Part shown: one piece after another, positions 1-11,441 of the stretch | Layout of the letters: each line of letters starts with the position of its first letter | Numbering within the stretch: the stretch's first letter is position 1 | NCBI GenBank assembly: GCA_948567375.1 | Contig: OX419756.1 | Location: 191,001 to 255,000 of the forward strand | Reading direction: 5' to 3' | Length of the DNA stretch: 64,000 bases | From: Lunularia cruciata | Lineage: Eukaryota > Streptophyta > Marchantiopsida > Lunulariales > Lunulariaceae | Translations under genes and position numbers: made by a program | The notes under the pieces: generated by a model | Database searches by the model: none | The model's input: only the letters and a program-made list of their open reading frames with translations | Told to the model about the DNA's origin: nothing

Positions 1-1634
1 AATGCATCTTTGATGTTGTGACCATTCACTCTCACATCAATCTTGGAGGCATATTCACAAGCTTCCCATGGTGCTGGCTTGGCATCCACCACCCCCATTG
101 ATATTGGAACTTTTGCCTTCTTCTTCTTCTTGCTCCTTGTAGAACTCAAACCACCTCTAAGCTCCTTTCTCAAGGTAGGGTTCAAAGCAATTAATTGGCC
201 CACTGTGATGTTAGCCTTGTGACTACCAACATCCTCCAACACATTGTAGTTCCATTGTTGCTTTGAGATCAAGAAGTCCTCCATCCCCAACTTCTTCCTT
301 GGAGTCTTTGTTGTTGATGGTGTTGAGGTGCGAGTGCTCCTAGTAGACATAGGAGTATCCTTGCTTGAAGTAAATCCTTGAGAAGAGTGAACATCCTCTA
401 CAAAACGAGCTCTCTTCTTCTCTTGTGCCAAAAGCTCCAAATTAAGACCCTTGGAGTTTGAGCACTCTCCCTTCTCATACTTGCTCTCAACCACATCTAT
501 GGATGCTATCCCCTTACCTTTGTTGGGATTAGGAGCCACTTGGGTTTCACTACCTCCCTCTTTCCCTCTATTGGCTCCCTCATAACCCCTTCCTCCATGG
601 TAAGTGGAATTTGGGCAATTCCTTTGGATATGGCCTCTTCCTCCACAACCAAAACAATTTCTATCATTGAAATTGTTGGCTGGTTGGCCTCCTCTATATG
701 GATAGTTTCCATAACTCCTAGGCCCTCTCCCTACATTCTGATCCATCTCTCTCTCTTCTCCCATAGTTGCACCACATTGATCTTGAGATCCGCAAGTTGT
801 TATGTGATGGTTTGGAGTGGATCTTTTGGTGGAGGTGCAAGAACTGGAGCAACTACTATTTGTGGTGCAACCCTTGTCACCAAAGTATCAGAAGTTCCAC
901 CATACTTGTAGCCTTGAGGAAGATGCACAACCTCCTTCACCACCAAATCACTCTCATCCCCTTCCAAACTCTCCTCCATACGAATTGCGATCTTGATAGC
1001 TTCAACCTTGGAAGAAGGTTTCTCATATCTCACCTTGCTTCTAATTTGTGGTCTCAATCCTCCCACAAAATTCTTGGTGAGCATGGCCCCTATGCCAATC
1101 ATTGTAGTCTCCACATCATCCCCACCCTTCCTCAACACTATGCAAAATCTGGACTCCAACTTTTCCACTCTTTCCATGTCTCCCTACTACACAGATATGC
1201 TTTCCAATCAGGCCAAGGTCATTCCACACCAGACATTCGACCTTGTCCGACACTCATTGATGGCACAGAGGAATATTGTAAAAGACCGAAACCGAGGAGA
1301 GAAATTCCACATAGACCCTCACTTTCTCTCCATCTCCTTGCTTGAGAAATGTAACCTCACTCATCAATCTCTCATAACTCTCATTAGGAAGAAAGTTCTC
1401 AATGAGTGTTGAAGTCAAAGTCTCCCAAGACTCCTCTTCCCCCTCTCTCCTCTCTCTCTTTTGGTATTCTGACTCATACCATGTAAGTGCTGCATCCTCA
1501 AAGAAATCTGGTAATAATGAGGCCCACTCATTCTTCCTCCTCTCATTGTTTCCTATGCAAGCTCTCTTGAAGTCTCTCACAAAGGCCTCCACATCTTCTC
1601 CATCCTTGCCAAAGAAAACCGGAAGTTTCCCCAT
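1..1634 (-). pseudogene. gag: gag and start of pol of element A, disrupted
   Basis: The minus-strand reading starts at the ATG at 1634 with a gypsy-type capsid domain (GKLPVFFGKDGEDVEAF, then LPDFFEDAALTWYESE). It stops at 1254, continues in another frame at 1177-800 (MERVEKLESRFCIVLRKG onwards), stops again at 800, and returns to the first frame by about 740. There a CCHC zinc knuckle CFGCGGRGHIQRNC lies at 656-615. The frame then stays open to base 1 through a segment resembling the linker before retropepsin (WNYNVLEDVGSHKANITVGQ). The last readable residues (KIDVRVNGHNIKDA) look like the first strand of the aspartic protease. Gag packages the RNA in cytoplasmic particles. At least one frameshift near 1180-1254, a stop at 800 and a frameshift near 740-760 make it non-functional. 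Confidence 0.85.
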
Positions 1635-1867
1635 CTTAACCCCTCACTATCTTTCTTTTCTCTCAATTTTTTTTCTCTTTTCTTTTCTCTCACTCTATTA
1701 CTAATAGAGTATATACATGACTAACACCATCTGAGAATAATCCACTCTAGGGAGCACAAAAGGTTCAGGTTGCTCCAAGATTTCTATAGCAACATCAAAT
1801 CCTAGAGTGCATATTAATCTAACTCTCATGGATAGTTTATCCATAAGTTGAAAGATTATCTCCATCA

Positions 1868-2365
1868 CTAATCTTGAGAACTAGCTGATGAAGGTGGTAG
1901 TATTTCTGTAGCTGTACTAAGACTCTCTCCAAGATCCTTCACCAAAGTTTCCAAAAGTGCTTTTACTCCACTACACTCATGTCCTTTTGGAAGTCCTTCA
2001 ACTCCACAAACCTCACACAACTCCTTGGTCTTAGATCTTCTCCCTCCCAATCTTGGTGAAGAAGGTCCAACATGCAAACCCAAGTCAATTAAGCCTCTCC
2101 TTTCCCTCAATCTCTTGCTCTCAAAGGTCAATGGACATGAACTTGCCTTATATCCCTTCTCTCCACATAGAAAGCACTTAGACTCACTCTTTCCTCCAAG
2201 TGGTGTAGGTTTTTGGATCCTCTCAACACTCTCTTCAAATTCTATTGTAAACTCTTTTTTCCTCAAATCCACCCCTAAAATCACCTCAAACCCTTGGGGA
2301 ACCTTGCATAATCTCAATTTCCACTCTTGATGACCCTCCATGTTCCCCAAGATGAATCTAAACAC
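1868..2365 (-). CDS. Extra ORF between primer site and gag, with cysteine-rich motifs
   Basis: A 165-codon open frame on the minus strand lies in the leader of element A, upstream of gag. I do not recognise it. It contains CFLCGEKGYKASSC, which has the spacing of a CCHC knuckle but with Tyr in place of His, and a second cluster CEVCGVEGLPKGHEC about 60 residues later. The first 70 residues are amphipathic (WKLRLCKVPQGFEVILG), the C-terminus is Ser-rich. The same frame upstream (to about 2480) still reads sensibly apart from stops, so the original protein may have been longer. Ogre/Tat-type plant gypsy elements are known to carry an additional ORF before gag; a captured host fragment is the alternative. 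Confidence 0.5.
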   Translation of the reverse strand: MFRFILGNMEGHQEWKLRLCKVPQGFEVILGVDLRKKEFTIEFEESVERIQKPTPLGGKSESKCFLCGEKGYKASSCPLTFESKRLRERRGLIDLGLHVGPSSPRLGGRRSKTKELCEVCGVEGLPKGHECSGVKALLETLVKDLGESLSTATEILPPSSASSQD

Positions 2366-3183
2366 TCAAACATGCTTTTTGTTGATCTCAAACTTCTCAT
2401 GCATGAGATCTCCACTCTGCAGAATTGACCCTTCCTCACAATGTCACTCAAATCTCCCAACCAATATGTCACAGTCCTCTGAAATTTTCCACACTTGATC
2501 ACAACTCCAGGGCGTCCCTCCTTGAAAAATTTCAGATCTTTTCATCGAGTCATTTGGCCTAGACACCTTTCTATTCAGCACCCATATTTCAGATTTGGTC
2601 TGAAAACCACCCCCCTCACTTCAAAAACTCATAACGCCCTGCTCAAAAACGATCTCTCTCTAATTTTTGTGGCAGCAGGTAGGATACAATGCACTGAATT
2701 TTCTTGGAAATTTTCAGGACAATTCACTGAAAATTGAAGAAATGGAAGACTCTGTACAATTTTCCAGAGAGCATGCAGTTGCGGGAGCACTTTACCCTAT
2801 CAACTTTCAAAAATTCTAGCCCAGTGCGCATAGAAGCTCTCTCAATAATTTCAAGTGTGCTAACTGAAAGATAACCCAAGCTATCATGTGTAGAAATCTC
2901 AAGTCCAGATCTCAAACTTGAGATTTTGCCCAAAATCACCTTAATCCCCAAAATCTGCAATCCACCTCACACAATCTCTCCAATTCCTCTCATGTGTACA
3001 AGATGTACAAAATCACCTCAAAGACATCATAATGAACTACAGGGTATACAAATGGATCTTGGTTCTCTAACATAAGTTCAGCCCTCTCCTCTCCTAATGT
3101 TCTCTCCAAGTGAGCTCTCATAGCCTCCTTCTGCCTAATGTAGAATTGGACGCGGAACATTATCTTGCCTTCTAGAGAGGTCC

Positions 3184-3197
3184 TGGCAACGGAACCA
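3184..3197 (-). other. Primer-binding site of element A (tRNA-Asp-like)
   Basis: Minus strand TGGTTCCGTTGCCA sits four bases inside the LTR end. It resembles the complement of the plant tRNA-Asp 3' end (TGGCGCCGTTGCC, from memory), as used by Athila/Tat-type elements. Two adjacent bases differ. Confidence 0.65.
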
Positions 3198-3201
3198 AAA
3201 A

Positions 3202-3880
3202 TGTGAGCCGGCATGTCTCTCATTCAGGATGAACCTCTGATGGCTATTATGGTAGCGCACCATGGACTAAGAAGGCAAGGAACCCCAACTCCATCATACT
3301 CCTCCAAGGCTAACACTCCAAGACTCAAGACATTGCTCACTAGAGAACTCAATGAGAGAGAGATAGTTGCAAACGAAAGGATGATGAGTACCTCCTCACC
3401 CCTTGTTTATATACTTGTGAAATAGTTACGTACCAAAGTTACTAATTACCGTAGTAACTCAAGTTACTAGACTAAAAGCCAAGTAAAGTCAAAAAGTAGA
3501 AAGGAATATCCATTCACATGGGCATATTCCCCTTATCTTGACCCAACCACTAAAGCAAGGATTCCTTCACATGGGCTATCCTTGGACTAAAGAAGAATCC
3601 AAAACAAAAAGGCTTGCGGGCCCAAGAGTTCTCAACTCTTTCCCCAAAGCCAAACACCTAGGAATAATACCAAGTCAACACACTAAAATCCAAAATAGTG
3701 GTGCTCATCTTTTCTACTTCCTCTAAAGTAAGGTCCCATCTATCTTAGCTATGACTAACTTTAGCTAACCATGACTAATATAGAACCATCCTTTATCTCT
3801 ATATAAATAATATCTCTTAAGTACTTGTAATACCAAGCTAAATATCACAATACCACACACATGCACAAATGGGTGTTACA
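3202..3880 (-). repeat. 5' LTR of element A
   Basis: The LTR begins on the minus strand with TGTAACACCC at 3880 and ends with CA at 3202, just before the primer site, giving 679 bp. A TATA-like TATATAAA lies on the minus strand at 3413-3406, about 205 bp before the LTR end, suitable for a transcript start in this LTR. The outer end directly abuts GL1 coding sequence at 3881, so 3880 is a precise insertion boundary. The partner LTR is not in the window. Confidence 0.8.
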
Positions 3881-4405
3881 GAGCAATCTCAACGTTATGA
3901 GTCGGAATTAGTAGGAGAAGTTATAGGAAAGTTACGAGCAATCTTGAGCACGGAGGCTGAAGGAAGGTTGGAAGAAGCACATCTACAAAAGTTAAAGTTG
4001 CTTGTGTAGGAAACTCGGAAGAGGAAAGCCAAAGATGTGGATATGAACACTTTACTGATCCGATTAAGAGAGCAAGTAGATTGGCAGATGTTAGAAGTAG
4101 GAGACAATGTCAGTCTCAGATTAGATTTAGTCAAGTTAGAGTTAGAGAGCATTAGGAGTAGTGTGACAGAGGAGAGAAAGTCTAATGTTGCAAAAGTAGG
4201 AATTCAGGTGTCTTTGGACTTGTTATTTGACACATTAGAGAAGAGTGGGTCGAGAGATAAGGAAGTAGATAGATTACCCATGAGCTCAATTTTAGTTCCT
4301 AGTGAAGAAGTAGTAGAAAAAGTGAAGGACTTGGTAGTGGTAGATATACCCAAAGAAGGAGAAGTGATAGGAAGATCATCAGTCATCAGATTTGAATGCC
4401 GATGA
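3881..4405 (+). pseudogene. C-terminal part of the LTR-borne coiled-coil ORF (GL1)
   Basis: The frame opens at the insertion boundary (EQSQRYESELVGEVIGKLRA) and runs to a stop at 4405. One in-frame TAG near 4007 stands where paralogues read CAG (KLKLLVQET). The segment holds the end of the coiled coil and the conserved module LEVxDNxxLRLDLVKLELE followed by a DKExDRLP element. The function is unknown. The upstream domains are missing here because element A interrupts the unit. Confidence 0.7.
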
Positions 4406-5228
4406 TGAGGGTTAACATTGGATTGGAGTAGTAATAGATTTGAGATCTGAAGCGGCAGATATGAAGAGGTCCATTGTCATTTCAGATCTGCAGGTTAGAA
4501 TAGTTGTTATAGAATGGTATTTTTGTAAGTAATTGTTGTTTTCTTCACTATTTAAGAGTGGCATTTGCAGTCATATGTTGTTCAATATTCATATTTCTGA
4601 AGATAGATAAAGTGAAGCACTTTTTCTGTGCTCGTTGCTTGAGCTTGATTCCGAGTGTCAACTTTTTGTGTGTGTTTGTGAGTGTGAGGAGAATTTTGAA
4701 GTGCAAGTCAGTGTGCTTGTTGGATGATGGATTCCGTAGCCTTGATCTTCATTCTGTGTGTTTGATCTTGAGTAAAGTGCAATTGGAGCAATGCCTTGAT
4801 AGATCCAAGAGAAATTGTAGTGTTGGTAGTATTTTGCATTTGTGAGTGCAGTGCAAAGTTGATGTGAAGAAATTTTGATCAAGGAAGTTGTGCCTTCAAT
4901 GGGAGGGGTGGAACACAATTCTAAGGTGAAGTCATTTTTTAGTGAAGTGCCATCTTCAAGAGAATCTGAATCATCACAATCAAGATCTGTTTGGACAGAA
5001 TTTGCTATGTTGTGATTATGGGAGTGTGCATTCGTGACAAGTTGTCAAGATTGTGAGCTTGTTACTCTCTTCTGGGTGTAGTTCCTACCTGAGAGATAAA
5101 AGAGGAAATCAAGAAGAACTACATTGTTATTGTTTGCTTCATATTTGGACATTTTTTACTAGTATCTCTATGAGAACAAACGTTGCTTACCTGATTACCG
5201 CAAAAGTGATATTTGCCAGGTTGTCACA
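3881..5228 (+). repeat. GL1: 3' part of a giant-LTR unit
   Basis: This plus-oriented unit is cut at 3880 by the insertion of element A and ends at 5228 with the family terminus GGTTGTCACA. It holds the last part of the LTR-borne ORF (to 4405), a conserved TATA-like CTATTTAAG at 4547-4555, and the downstream R-U5 part. It does not continue into a primer-binding site after 5228, so it is probably a solo LTR; its left target duplication lies beyond the window. Its ORF is closer to those of GL3 and GL7 than to GL4 or GL10. Confidence 0.8.
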
Positions 5229-6390
5229 AAACCCATATTTCCTCACAAGAATTTTCCTGACCAGACCCTAATCCTCTTCAAGAGTTCCTCCTGTCTAGCC
5301 CTTCTCTCCTTTTGATAGCTCTCTTTGTCCAGTCTTCATTCCTTTCCTCTTCAAATCCTCTCTTCTATCCAAACCTTCTTTCTATTCTCTCTTCTATCTT
5401 GCTTTGATATGTCACAATTTTCCCAACAAGCTCTTGAGATTTCTCCTTCTAGTCTCCTCTCTCTTCCCTGTCCAAACCCTTAGTCCTTCTCCTTGAGAAT
5501 TTTCTCTACAAAACCCTATGATAGTTCACTCTTCTTGTCAAACCCCTTTGAGAAATTTCTCTCTTTTGTCCCACAAAACCCCTTTGATCTTCACCTTCCT
5601 GCCAAAAGAAACTTCCTCAAGAGTTTCTTTCTTTCAGAATTTGTCTTCATGCAAGAAAAATCCTCCTCACAAATCTGCTATCCTAGTCCAACCCTCTTCT
5701 CGGAAATCTTCTCTTCTACTCCCTTCTTCCATAACTCTTCCTTCTTCTCTCCTTTTGATACTCTTCTGTATTAGGTATTCCTTTCCTAAACTCTCTAAAA
5801 AAAAACCCTTCTCTCCTCCCTCTGTTCCCCTTTTGTCCTTTGATATCCCTCATCTGTCACAAAAGCCCACCCTTTGAGAAAATTCTCTCTTCCCTCTCCT
5901 GTCCAAAAGAAACCTACCGAGAGTTCAACTTACTCTTCTTCTTGTCTTGTCCCACCGGCTGATACTGAATGAAGGCTTCCTTCCTTTGGTTATGAAGTCC
6001 CCCTCTTTCCTTTTTTTCTTTCCCTTCTCCTTTCAAAAATTCTTCTCCTTGTACGGCACCATTTTGGGATCTCCTCCAACTTCAGTTGACTCTTCCTTGT
6101 CCTATCTTAGCTGCTAACAACAAATGAAGGCCTCCCTCTAGTGGCTGCCAAATCTTGTCTTTTCTATTCTCCTTTGAATTCTCTCATCTTCTTTGTACAA
6201 GCTCAAGGCTTTCTCTCCTCCAAGTGTTTTTTCCCTCTAGGCCAACCTTCTTCTTGAAAATCCTTGTGAGAAATTCTCCCCTTGCTACCGCTAGTAACAT
6301 AAAAAATACTCCAAAGCTTATACTAGCATAAAAAAAACCCGAGCTTACAGTAACATGAAAAAAATCACACCAAATAGCACTAATGCAACA
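5229..6390. other. Pyrimidine-rich spacer without a gene
   Basis: About 1 kb of the plus strand is dominated by C and T, with loosely repeated phrases such as CAAAACCC, CCTTTGAGAAA and TTCTCTC. Plus-strand ORFs here (5493-5877) are low-complexity by-products. From 6290 to 6390 there are several A-runs (AACATAAAAAA, GCATAAAAAAAA). I see no domain, LTR boundary or primer site; it may be the decayed leader of an element or an old pyrimidine-rich satellite. Confidence 0.5.
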
Positions 6391-6692
6391 TGTAGATTAT
6401 TTTCTTGATGACATTGGTAGTGAGGCTAGAGTGATGACCAGTCAAACAACTTGTGTTTCTCTTTGATGAGCCGGAGTGATGACCTATAAACCGTGAGAGT
6501 ATGTGTTGTGATGGTAAGTTACAAGTTGCCCTTTCCCATAGTGTAGTTGTTGTAGTCAGAGCTACATTAGTTGGTGTTGTTTAGTTGGTAGTGTTGGCAC
6601 TTAGAGGTATTGGCACTTGGTGGTGTTGGTACTTGGTGGGGTACTTGTGGTGGTTCTAGTTACGGGTTGTAATTCTTGGTTACTTTGTCACA

Positions 6693-8132
6693 ATGGAGTT
6701 CTTTGGGGATTCTAGAGGAGATAGCACTACAATACATAGTGAGTTTACTCGAATTAGCACTCAATATCAGTTTGTATCTCAAGTCCTAGTGAGGAGTAGA
6801 TTGACTCTTAGTTGGAGTTTGACACAAGCTAATTCAGTTGAGAGTGCACTTGTGGTGTCCACACCGTTGTTGTGAGACATAGATGAGATTTATGGGCATC
6901 CAAAGTCCCTAGCCATTACTCTATTATAGTGGGTATCATTGAGTTGGATGACTTCATTGAGGAGTTTGATAGTTGGTGTGATCTGCAATAGATGCAAAAC
7001 CCAACTTTGTTCACACCCTTAATGGCATGGAAGAGGTTATTTTAGCATTTAGAAGGTCCACCCATGGATGACTACCATGAGTTTAGGAGAGCTCACTTGG
7101 AAGAGATTGAGCTATAGAGATAGTATTGGTCTCCAAATTATATCTCCATTACTTTAGGCTCAATTTGCAAGGGCAGATTGGCAATACCCACAAGTTACAG
7201 CTCTAGTAGCATTGGTGGGTCTCTTGGAGATGGTGCTACTATGAGTGGAGGTATTACTACAAGAGATGGTGTAGTATCAGGGTTTAATCCCCTGGTTGGG
7301 TTTTTCCAATGTTTGAAGCAGAACTATCAAGGAGTGCGGATTGACAAGCTGAGGAGTTTGTAGGAGTTCTAACGGAAGGCTAGAGAGAGCCTACGTGAGG
7401 CATACACTCACATGAGACGGCTGATTAGTTTTACTCAAGGAGTTACTAAGGCCCAAGCAGTCCAATTTGGTATGGGATATTGGACAAGGAGTTGCAACGT
7501 AGAGTTTGTGATGCTACATTACTACATGCTACTTTGGTAGTGGTCTTTAGTTTGGCAAAGCATATGAGCTCAACATGGTGGAGGAGAGAGTGGTGACATT
7601 TGGATTTGGTAGAGAGACCTCATCCATAGTAGTTACTTCTTCCAGAGTGCAGCACAATGCACCACATCATGTTGGTTTTTGAGGATAAGGTGGACAGCCT
7701 AGGTCCTATGGAGCAAGTGAAGGGCCTATTATAGCTAGATCCTTACCTTCATTTTTGGGTCAACAATAGACGGTGAGTGGTGGTGTTGCTTGTTGGACTT
7801 GCGGAGGAACTCATCATAGGAGAGAGTGCACTCAAGGCAGCGGACCTGATACCTATGGTGCATCACAACCAACACAAAGACAATGTAAGCATTGCCATGG
7901 ATTTGGTCACATCAATGACCAATGCTTTGACCTACACCCGGGGTTACAGGATGGTAAGATTGCTAAGGTAGGTAGTAAAGGAGCTCCAAGTCATGGAGGA
8001 CAAGGTGGTAGAGGTGGTGGTAGAGGATCCACACCTAGTAGGGATGCAATATATGCACCTACTTTTGATATAGCCATGGCTACTCAAGTTGAGTTGTTGG
8101 AGCAAAGATTGGCTAGCATGGCCATAGCTTAG
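6693..8132 (+). pseudogene. gag: gag of element B with two zinc knuckles
   Basis: The reading begins near 6693 (MEFFGDSRGDS) and continues through stops and shifts. A capsid-like block around 6960-7580 contains DDYHEFRRAHLEEIEL, which is repeated in element D, and a later piece LREAYTHMRRLISFTQGV. The only long intact piece is 7773-8132 (119 codons). It contains CWTCGGTHHRREC at about 7791-7829 and a canonical CCHC knuckle CKHCHGFGHINDQC about 25 residues later, then a Gly-rich stretch. Tandem knuckles bind nucleic acid in the particle. At least five in-frame stops upstream make the gene dead. Confidence 0.8.
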
Positions 8133-9159
8133 AGGAGATCAGATTTGGATGTTGAGGTTCCACCTCATATGCTAGTTATAGAAATGTCTTAGATTTCATG
8201 TCCGGAGCAGCATAGGTGGATGCATCTACCTTAGTGACTAGGAGTGCAGTACATGCTCTAGAGCCTAGAGGAGCATTAGTGGCATTGGACCCACAGAGAG
8301 GAGAGGTTGGTAGACGGGTGAGACTTCCCCAATCTTTTACACTCTTTGAGGCACTACAGACAACATCCATGGCTCCTAGATGTCCTAGTGCACGTGTAGT
8401 AGGTGGTCATGGATGCATGATGGACTACTTATTAGTCAACCACCTACTACTACAAAGACCAAGTCTATCACAATGTTAGGGCTCAACTGATTATGTGCTT
8501 TCTATTATCCTCAACCAATGACATGTGTATATTAGGAGTTGACCCAGCCCTAATATTTTGGTTAGCAGCCACATTTTGTGAGAGTAGGGATGATATGATC
8601 CCTATTACTAGAGCAAAAATGGTTGATAGTGGAGCTGACTTGGTTGAGGAGCATGGGATTTGCTCAATGACCAGCAGTTTGTGGCAAGTAGCAATGGCTA
8701 GATTGGAGGAGTTACCAACTAGACTGGCCTTTGAGCAAGTGTGGTTTACACCTAGAGTTGTCCTATTGGATAAATAAAGGGGGATTTTTTGTTTGGTGGG
8801 ACCTTCAAGGAAACTCTATACACCACAAAGGGTCTTATTGGACTTTGGTCCATAGCCCTTTATGTTGGGGAAAGCTATAGTTGTCGGATTGGAGTTATGG
8901 AAGATCAATGTAGAGAGGTGTCCATTTCAAATCTAGACATCTCTAGGTGGTGGTTCTACATAGTATGTCACATGTGGAGAGCTTGTTGCATCACTTGTTG
9001 TTTAGATTCAGCCCGGTCATCCAATTGATAGCTCTATGGTGAGAGCTCAAGTCATTGCAACAATAGCTGAGTCATAGGATGTGTTAGTTGGAGGAGCAAT
9101 ATTATACCCCATGGGTTTCAGTATGGACTATAGACCAGGTTGGCAGTCAAGTGAGGGAT
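8133..9159 (+). pseudogene. Post-gag region of element B, unassigned
   Basis: Between the zinc knuckles and GL2 the plus strand has only short open pieces (8216-8479, 8493-8777, 8789-9028). No aspartic protease DSG/DTG signature could be found. By position this should be the protease or a lineage-specific spacer. The text continues after GL2 at 10953. Confidence 0.4.
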
Positions 9160-10947
9160 TGTGGTCCCCGCATTTTTCATTTTGGATGAGTTTTGGATCA
9201 AACCCGAAGAAGATTACTTTGTGTTTGAGGAGGGAAAAACTCGGATCAGACACCGAAGGAGGATTTCTTCGCATCGGAATGAAGGTTACAGGTCAGGATT
9301 CTTGCGGGGGCCATATCTCAATGACCACATGTCTAAATCAAGCGCACTAAACCTCATTGGAAGTTTTTCATTCAGTGCTTTCCATTGCTACCAAAATCGT
9401 AAAGTTTGAAGGTCCATAGAAGAAGTTACAAGCATTTGAAGTTTTGGGAGTAGATGTGAAGAGTAGTTTCGTGTCTTTGGGTCAATGTGACTTCGGACTT
9501 TGTACTTCGGACTACGGGTTTACATGACTTTGGGTCTAAAGACTTTGCCTCAAGACAAATATGATTCAACCCGAGGAAGTTGGACCTCAGAGTCCAGTGA
9601 AGGTGACTTCGGGAGTTTTGCCAGAGGGATCAAAGGAAGTTAGAGTAGGGAAAGAAGATAGTTAGGATACCCGTGACTTCAATTTCAGTTTGGATTGAAG
9701 ATGGAACATGAATTGAAGGAGAAGTAGCAATAGTGAATAAACCCAAAGTGCAAGATCAGACAATAAGTGTCTTTGGGCAAGTTATATGAGTGATTAGGGG
9801 AAAGTGGGTTACAAATTGAAGGTGTAGATAGTGTATTCATGCTTTCAATTACAATTCTTGATGATGACACAATAGAATTAGTAAAGTAATTGATAGTAGT
9901 TAGACCCGAAGTAAGAGAGATAGGAGTGCAGGTGTCTTTGGATTTGAAATTTGACACTTTAGAGAAGAGTAGGTCGGGAGATAGAGATTTAGAAGGATTA
10001 CTTATGATAGGAATTGCAAATCAGGAAGGAGAAGTGTTAGAATTAGTGGAGAAATTAGGAGTTGTGAAACCCAAGGACAGAGCAATAGGAGGTAAAGTTA
10101 CTTTGGGTTCGGGTTTGAAAGCCGAGGAAGAAGTAGACATCGGATTGGAGTAGTAATAGTTTTGAGATTTGAAGAGGCAGATATGAAGAGGTGCTTTGTC
10201 ATTTTGGATCTGCAAGTTAGAAAAGTTGTTGTAGAACGGTATAGTTGTTAGAACTATCGATTGCTTCACTACTTAAGAGTGGCATTTGCAAAGAAATGTT
10301 GTTCAGTGCTCATTAATTTTGAGAATAGATAAAGCAAAGTGTTGTGAAGTAGTGCTTGTTGCTTGAGCTTGATTCCAAGTATCAGCTTTGCAATTGTGTT
10401 TGTGAGTGTGTGGAGAAATTCAAAGTGCAAGTCAGTGTGCTTGTTGGATGTTGGATTCCGCAACCTTGATCTTCATTCTGTGTGTTTGATCTTGAGTGAA
10501 GTGCAATCAAAGCAATGCCTTGACAGATTTGAGAGGAATTGTAGTGTCGATAGTATTTTGCATTTGTGAGTGCAGTGCGAAGTTGATGTGAAGCAATTTC
10601 GATCAAGGAAGTTGTGCCTTCAGTGGAGGGGTGGAACACAATTCTGAGGCAAAGTTGTTTTGCAATGAAGTGCCGTTTTTGGGAGAGCCTGAATCATCAC
10701 AATCAAGATTGTTTGGAAAGAATTGAAGGAGTTGTGATTATGGAGTGTTAATTTGTGACAAGACTGAGAATCAATGCTTGTTACTCTCTACAGGTGTGGT
10801 TTCTACCTAAGAGACTAAAGAAGAACTCAAGAAGAACTGAAATTGTTACTTTTGACTTTGTATTTGACCAATTCTGACTTGTATCTCTGCGGGAATGAAC
10901 TTTACTTACCCGATTACCGCAAAAGTGATATTTGCCGGGTTGTCACA
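9160..10947 (+). repeat. GL2: solo LTR of the short (1.8-kb) class
   Basis: The unit starts TGTGGTCCCCGC at 9160 and ends GGTTGTCACA at 10947, and is flanked by the direct repeat GGGAT (9155-9159 and 10948-10952). A single LTR with a 5-bp duplication and no internal region is the mark of a solo LTR. It carries the alternative 5' half shared with GL5 and 46657-48560, the tail of the coiled-coil ORF (to 10153), a CTACTTAAG box near 10268-10276 and the family R-U5 end. It sits inside element B. Confidence 0.9.
9685..10153 (+). pseudogene. ORF tail in GL2
   Basis: Only the C-terminal module of the LTR-borne ORF remains. The readable part from about 9841 shows a stop after VK (9886 region), then VRPEVREIGVQVSLDLKFDTLEKS and the terminal EEEVDIGLE before the stop at 10153. 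The N-terminal domain and coiled coil are absent; in their place is sequence specific to the short LTR class. Confidence 0.6.
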
Positions 10948-10952
10948 GGGAT

Positions 10953-11441
10953 GCCTACCTATATGCTTTAGTAGTGGTAGTCTTGGCTCACTACATTATG
11001 GGACCATGGCAACATCAGTTTCAACTTTCAATGGTTCTATTACCTATCTTTGTGACTCATTGGAGGGGAATGCCTATGTAGAGGATACTCTAGTACCAAA
11101 GGAGATCACTTGGATTTGGAGCACAAGTAGGATTGTTCCATCCACCTTGGATGCTCCATTGTGGAGTTTAGAGGAGACATTGCAATAGCATGCAGATCAG
11201 TTGGTGCAACAAGCTTGGAGTGGAGCCTTTGTACCACTAGGCAACCAATGTGAGAAGGAGCTTCTAGAGTTGATTACCTTTGATACCTTTAGATACCACA
11301 CTCATTGCTTGGTAGTATCCAATAGAGGGAGTATGTCTATTGGAGTTTTTTGGTGGGATAAGCACTAGACTAGTTGTGGTATTATAGGCGGGTATACGAT
11401 TATAGAGTTACTTGTATGTGGAGAGAAATGAGACTGCTAGG
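10953..11441 (+). pseudogene. Middle part of element B between GL2 and GL3
   Basis: This is the continuation of element B after the GL2 target duplication. One open piece reads from 10895 into 11188 but its first residues belong to GL2. I recognise no domain. Confidence 0.4.

Larger units (their letters stand above)
1..3880 (-). mobile_element. Element A: Ty3/gypsy LTR retrotransposon, 5' part, cut by the window edge
   Basis: Reading on the minus strand there is, in order, an LTR (3880-3202), a primer-binding site (3197-3184), a leader with an extra ORF (2365-1868), a gag gene (1634 to about 500), and the start of the protease region leaving the window at base 1. The order is that of a Ty3/gypsy element. 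It is inserted into giant-LTR unit GL1, whose 3' part resumes at 3881; the left part of GL1 and the 3' LTR of A must lie outside the window. The frame near bases 3-730 is open, so the element is decayed but not ancient. Confidence 0.85.

Noticed and set aside
3538-3726. 62-codon plus-strand ORF in the element A LTR
   Set aside because: It lies antisense inside an LTR and shows no motif.
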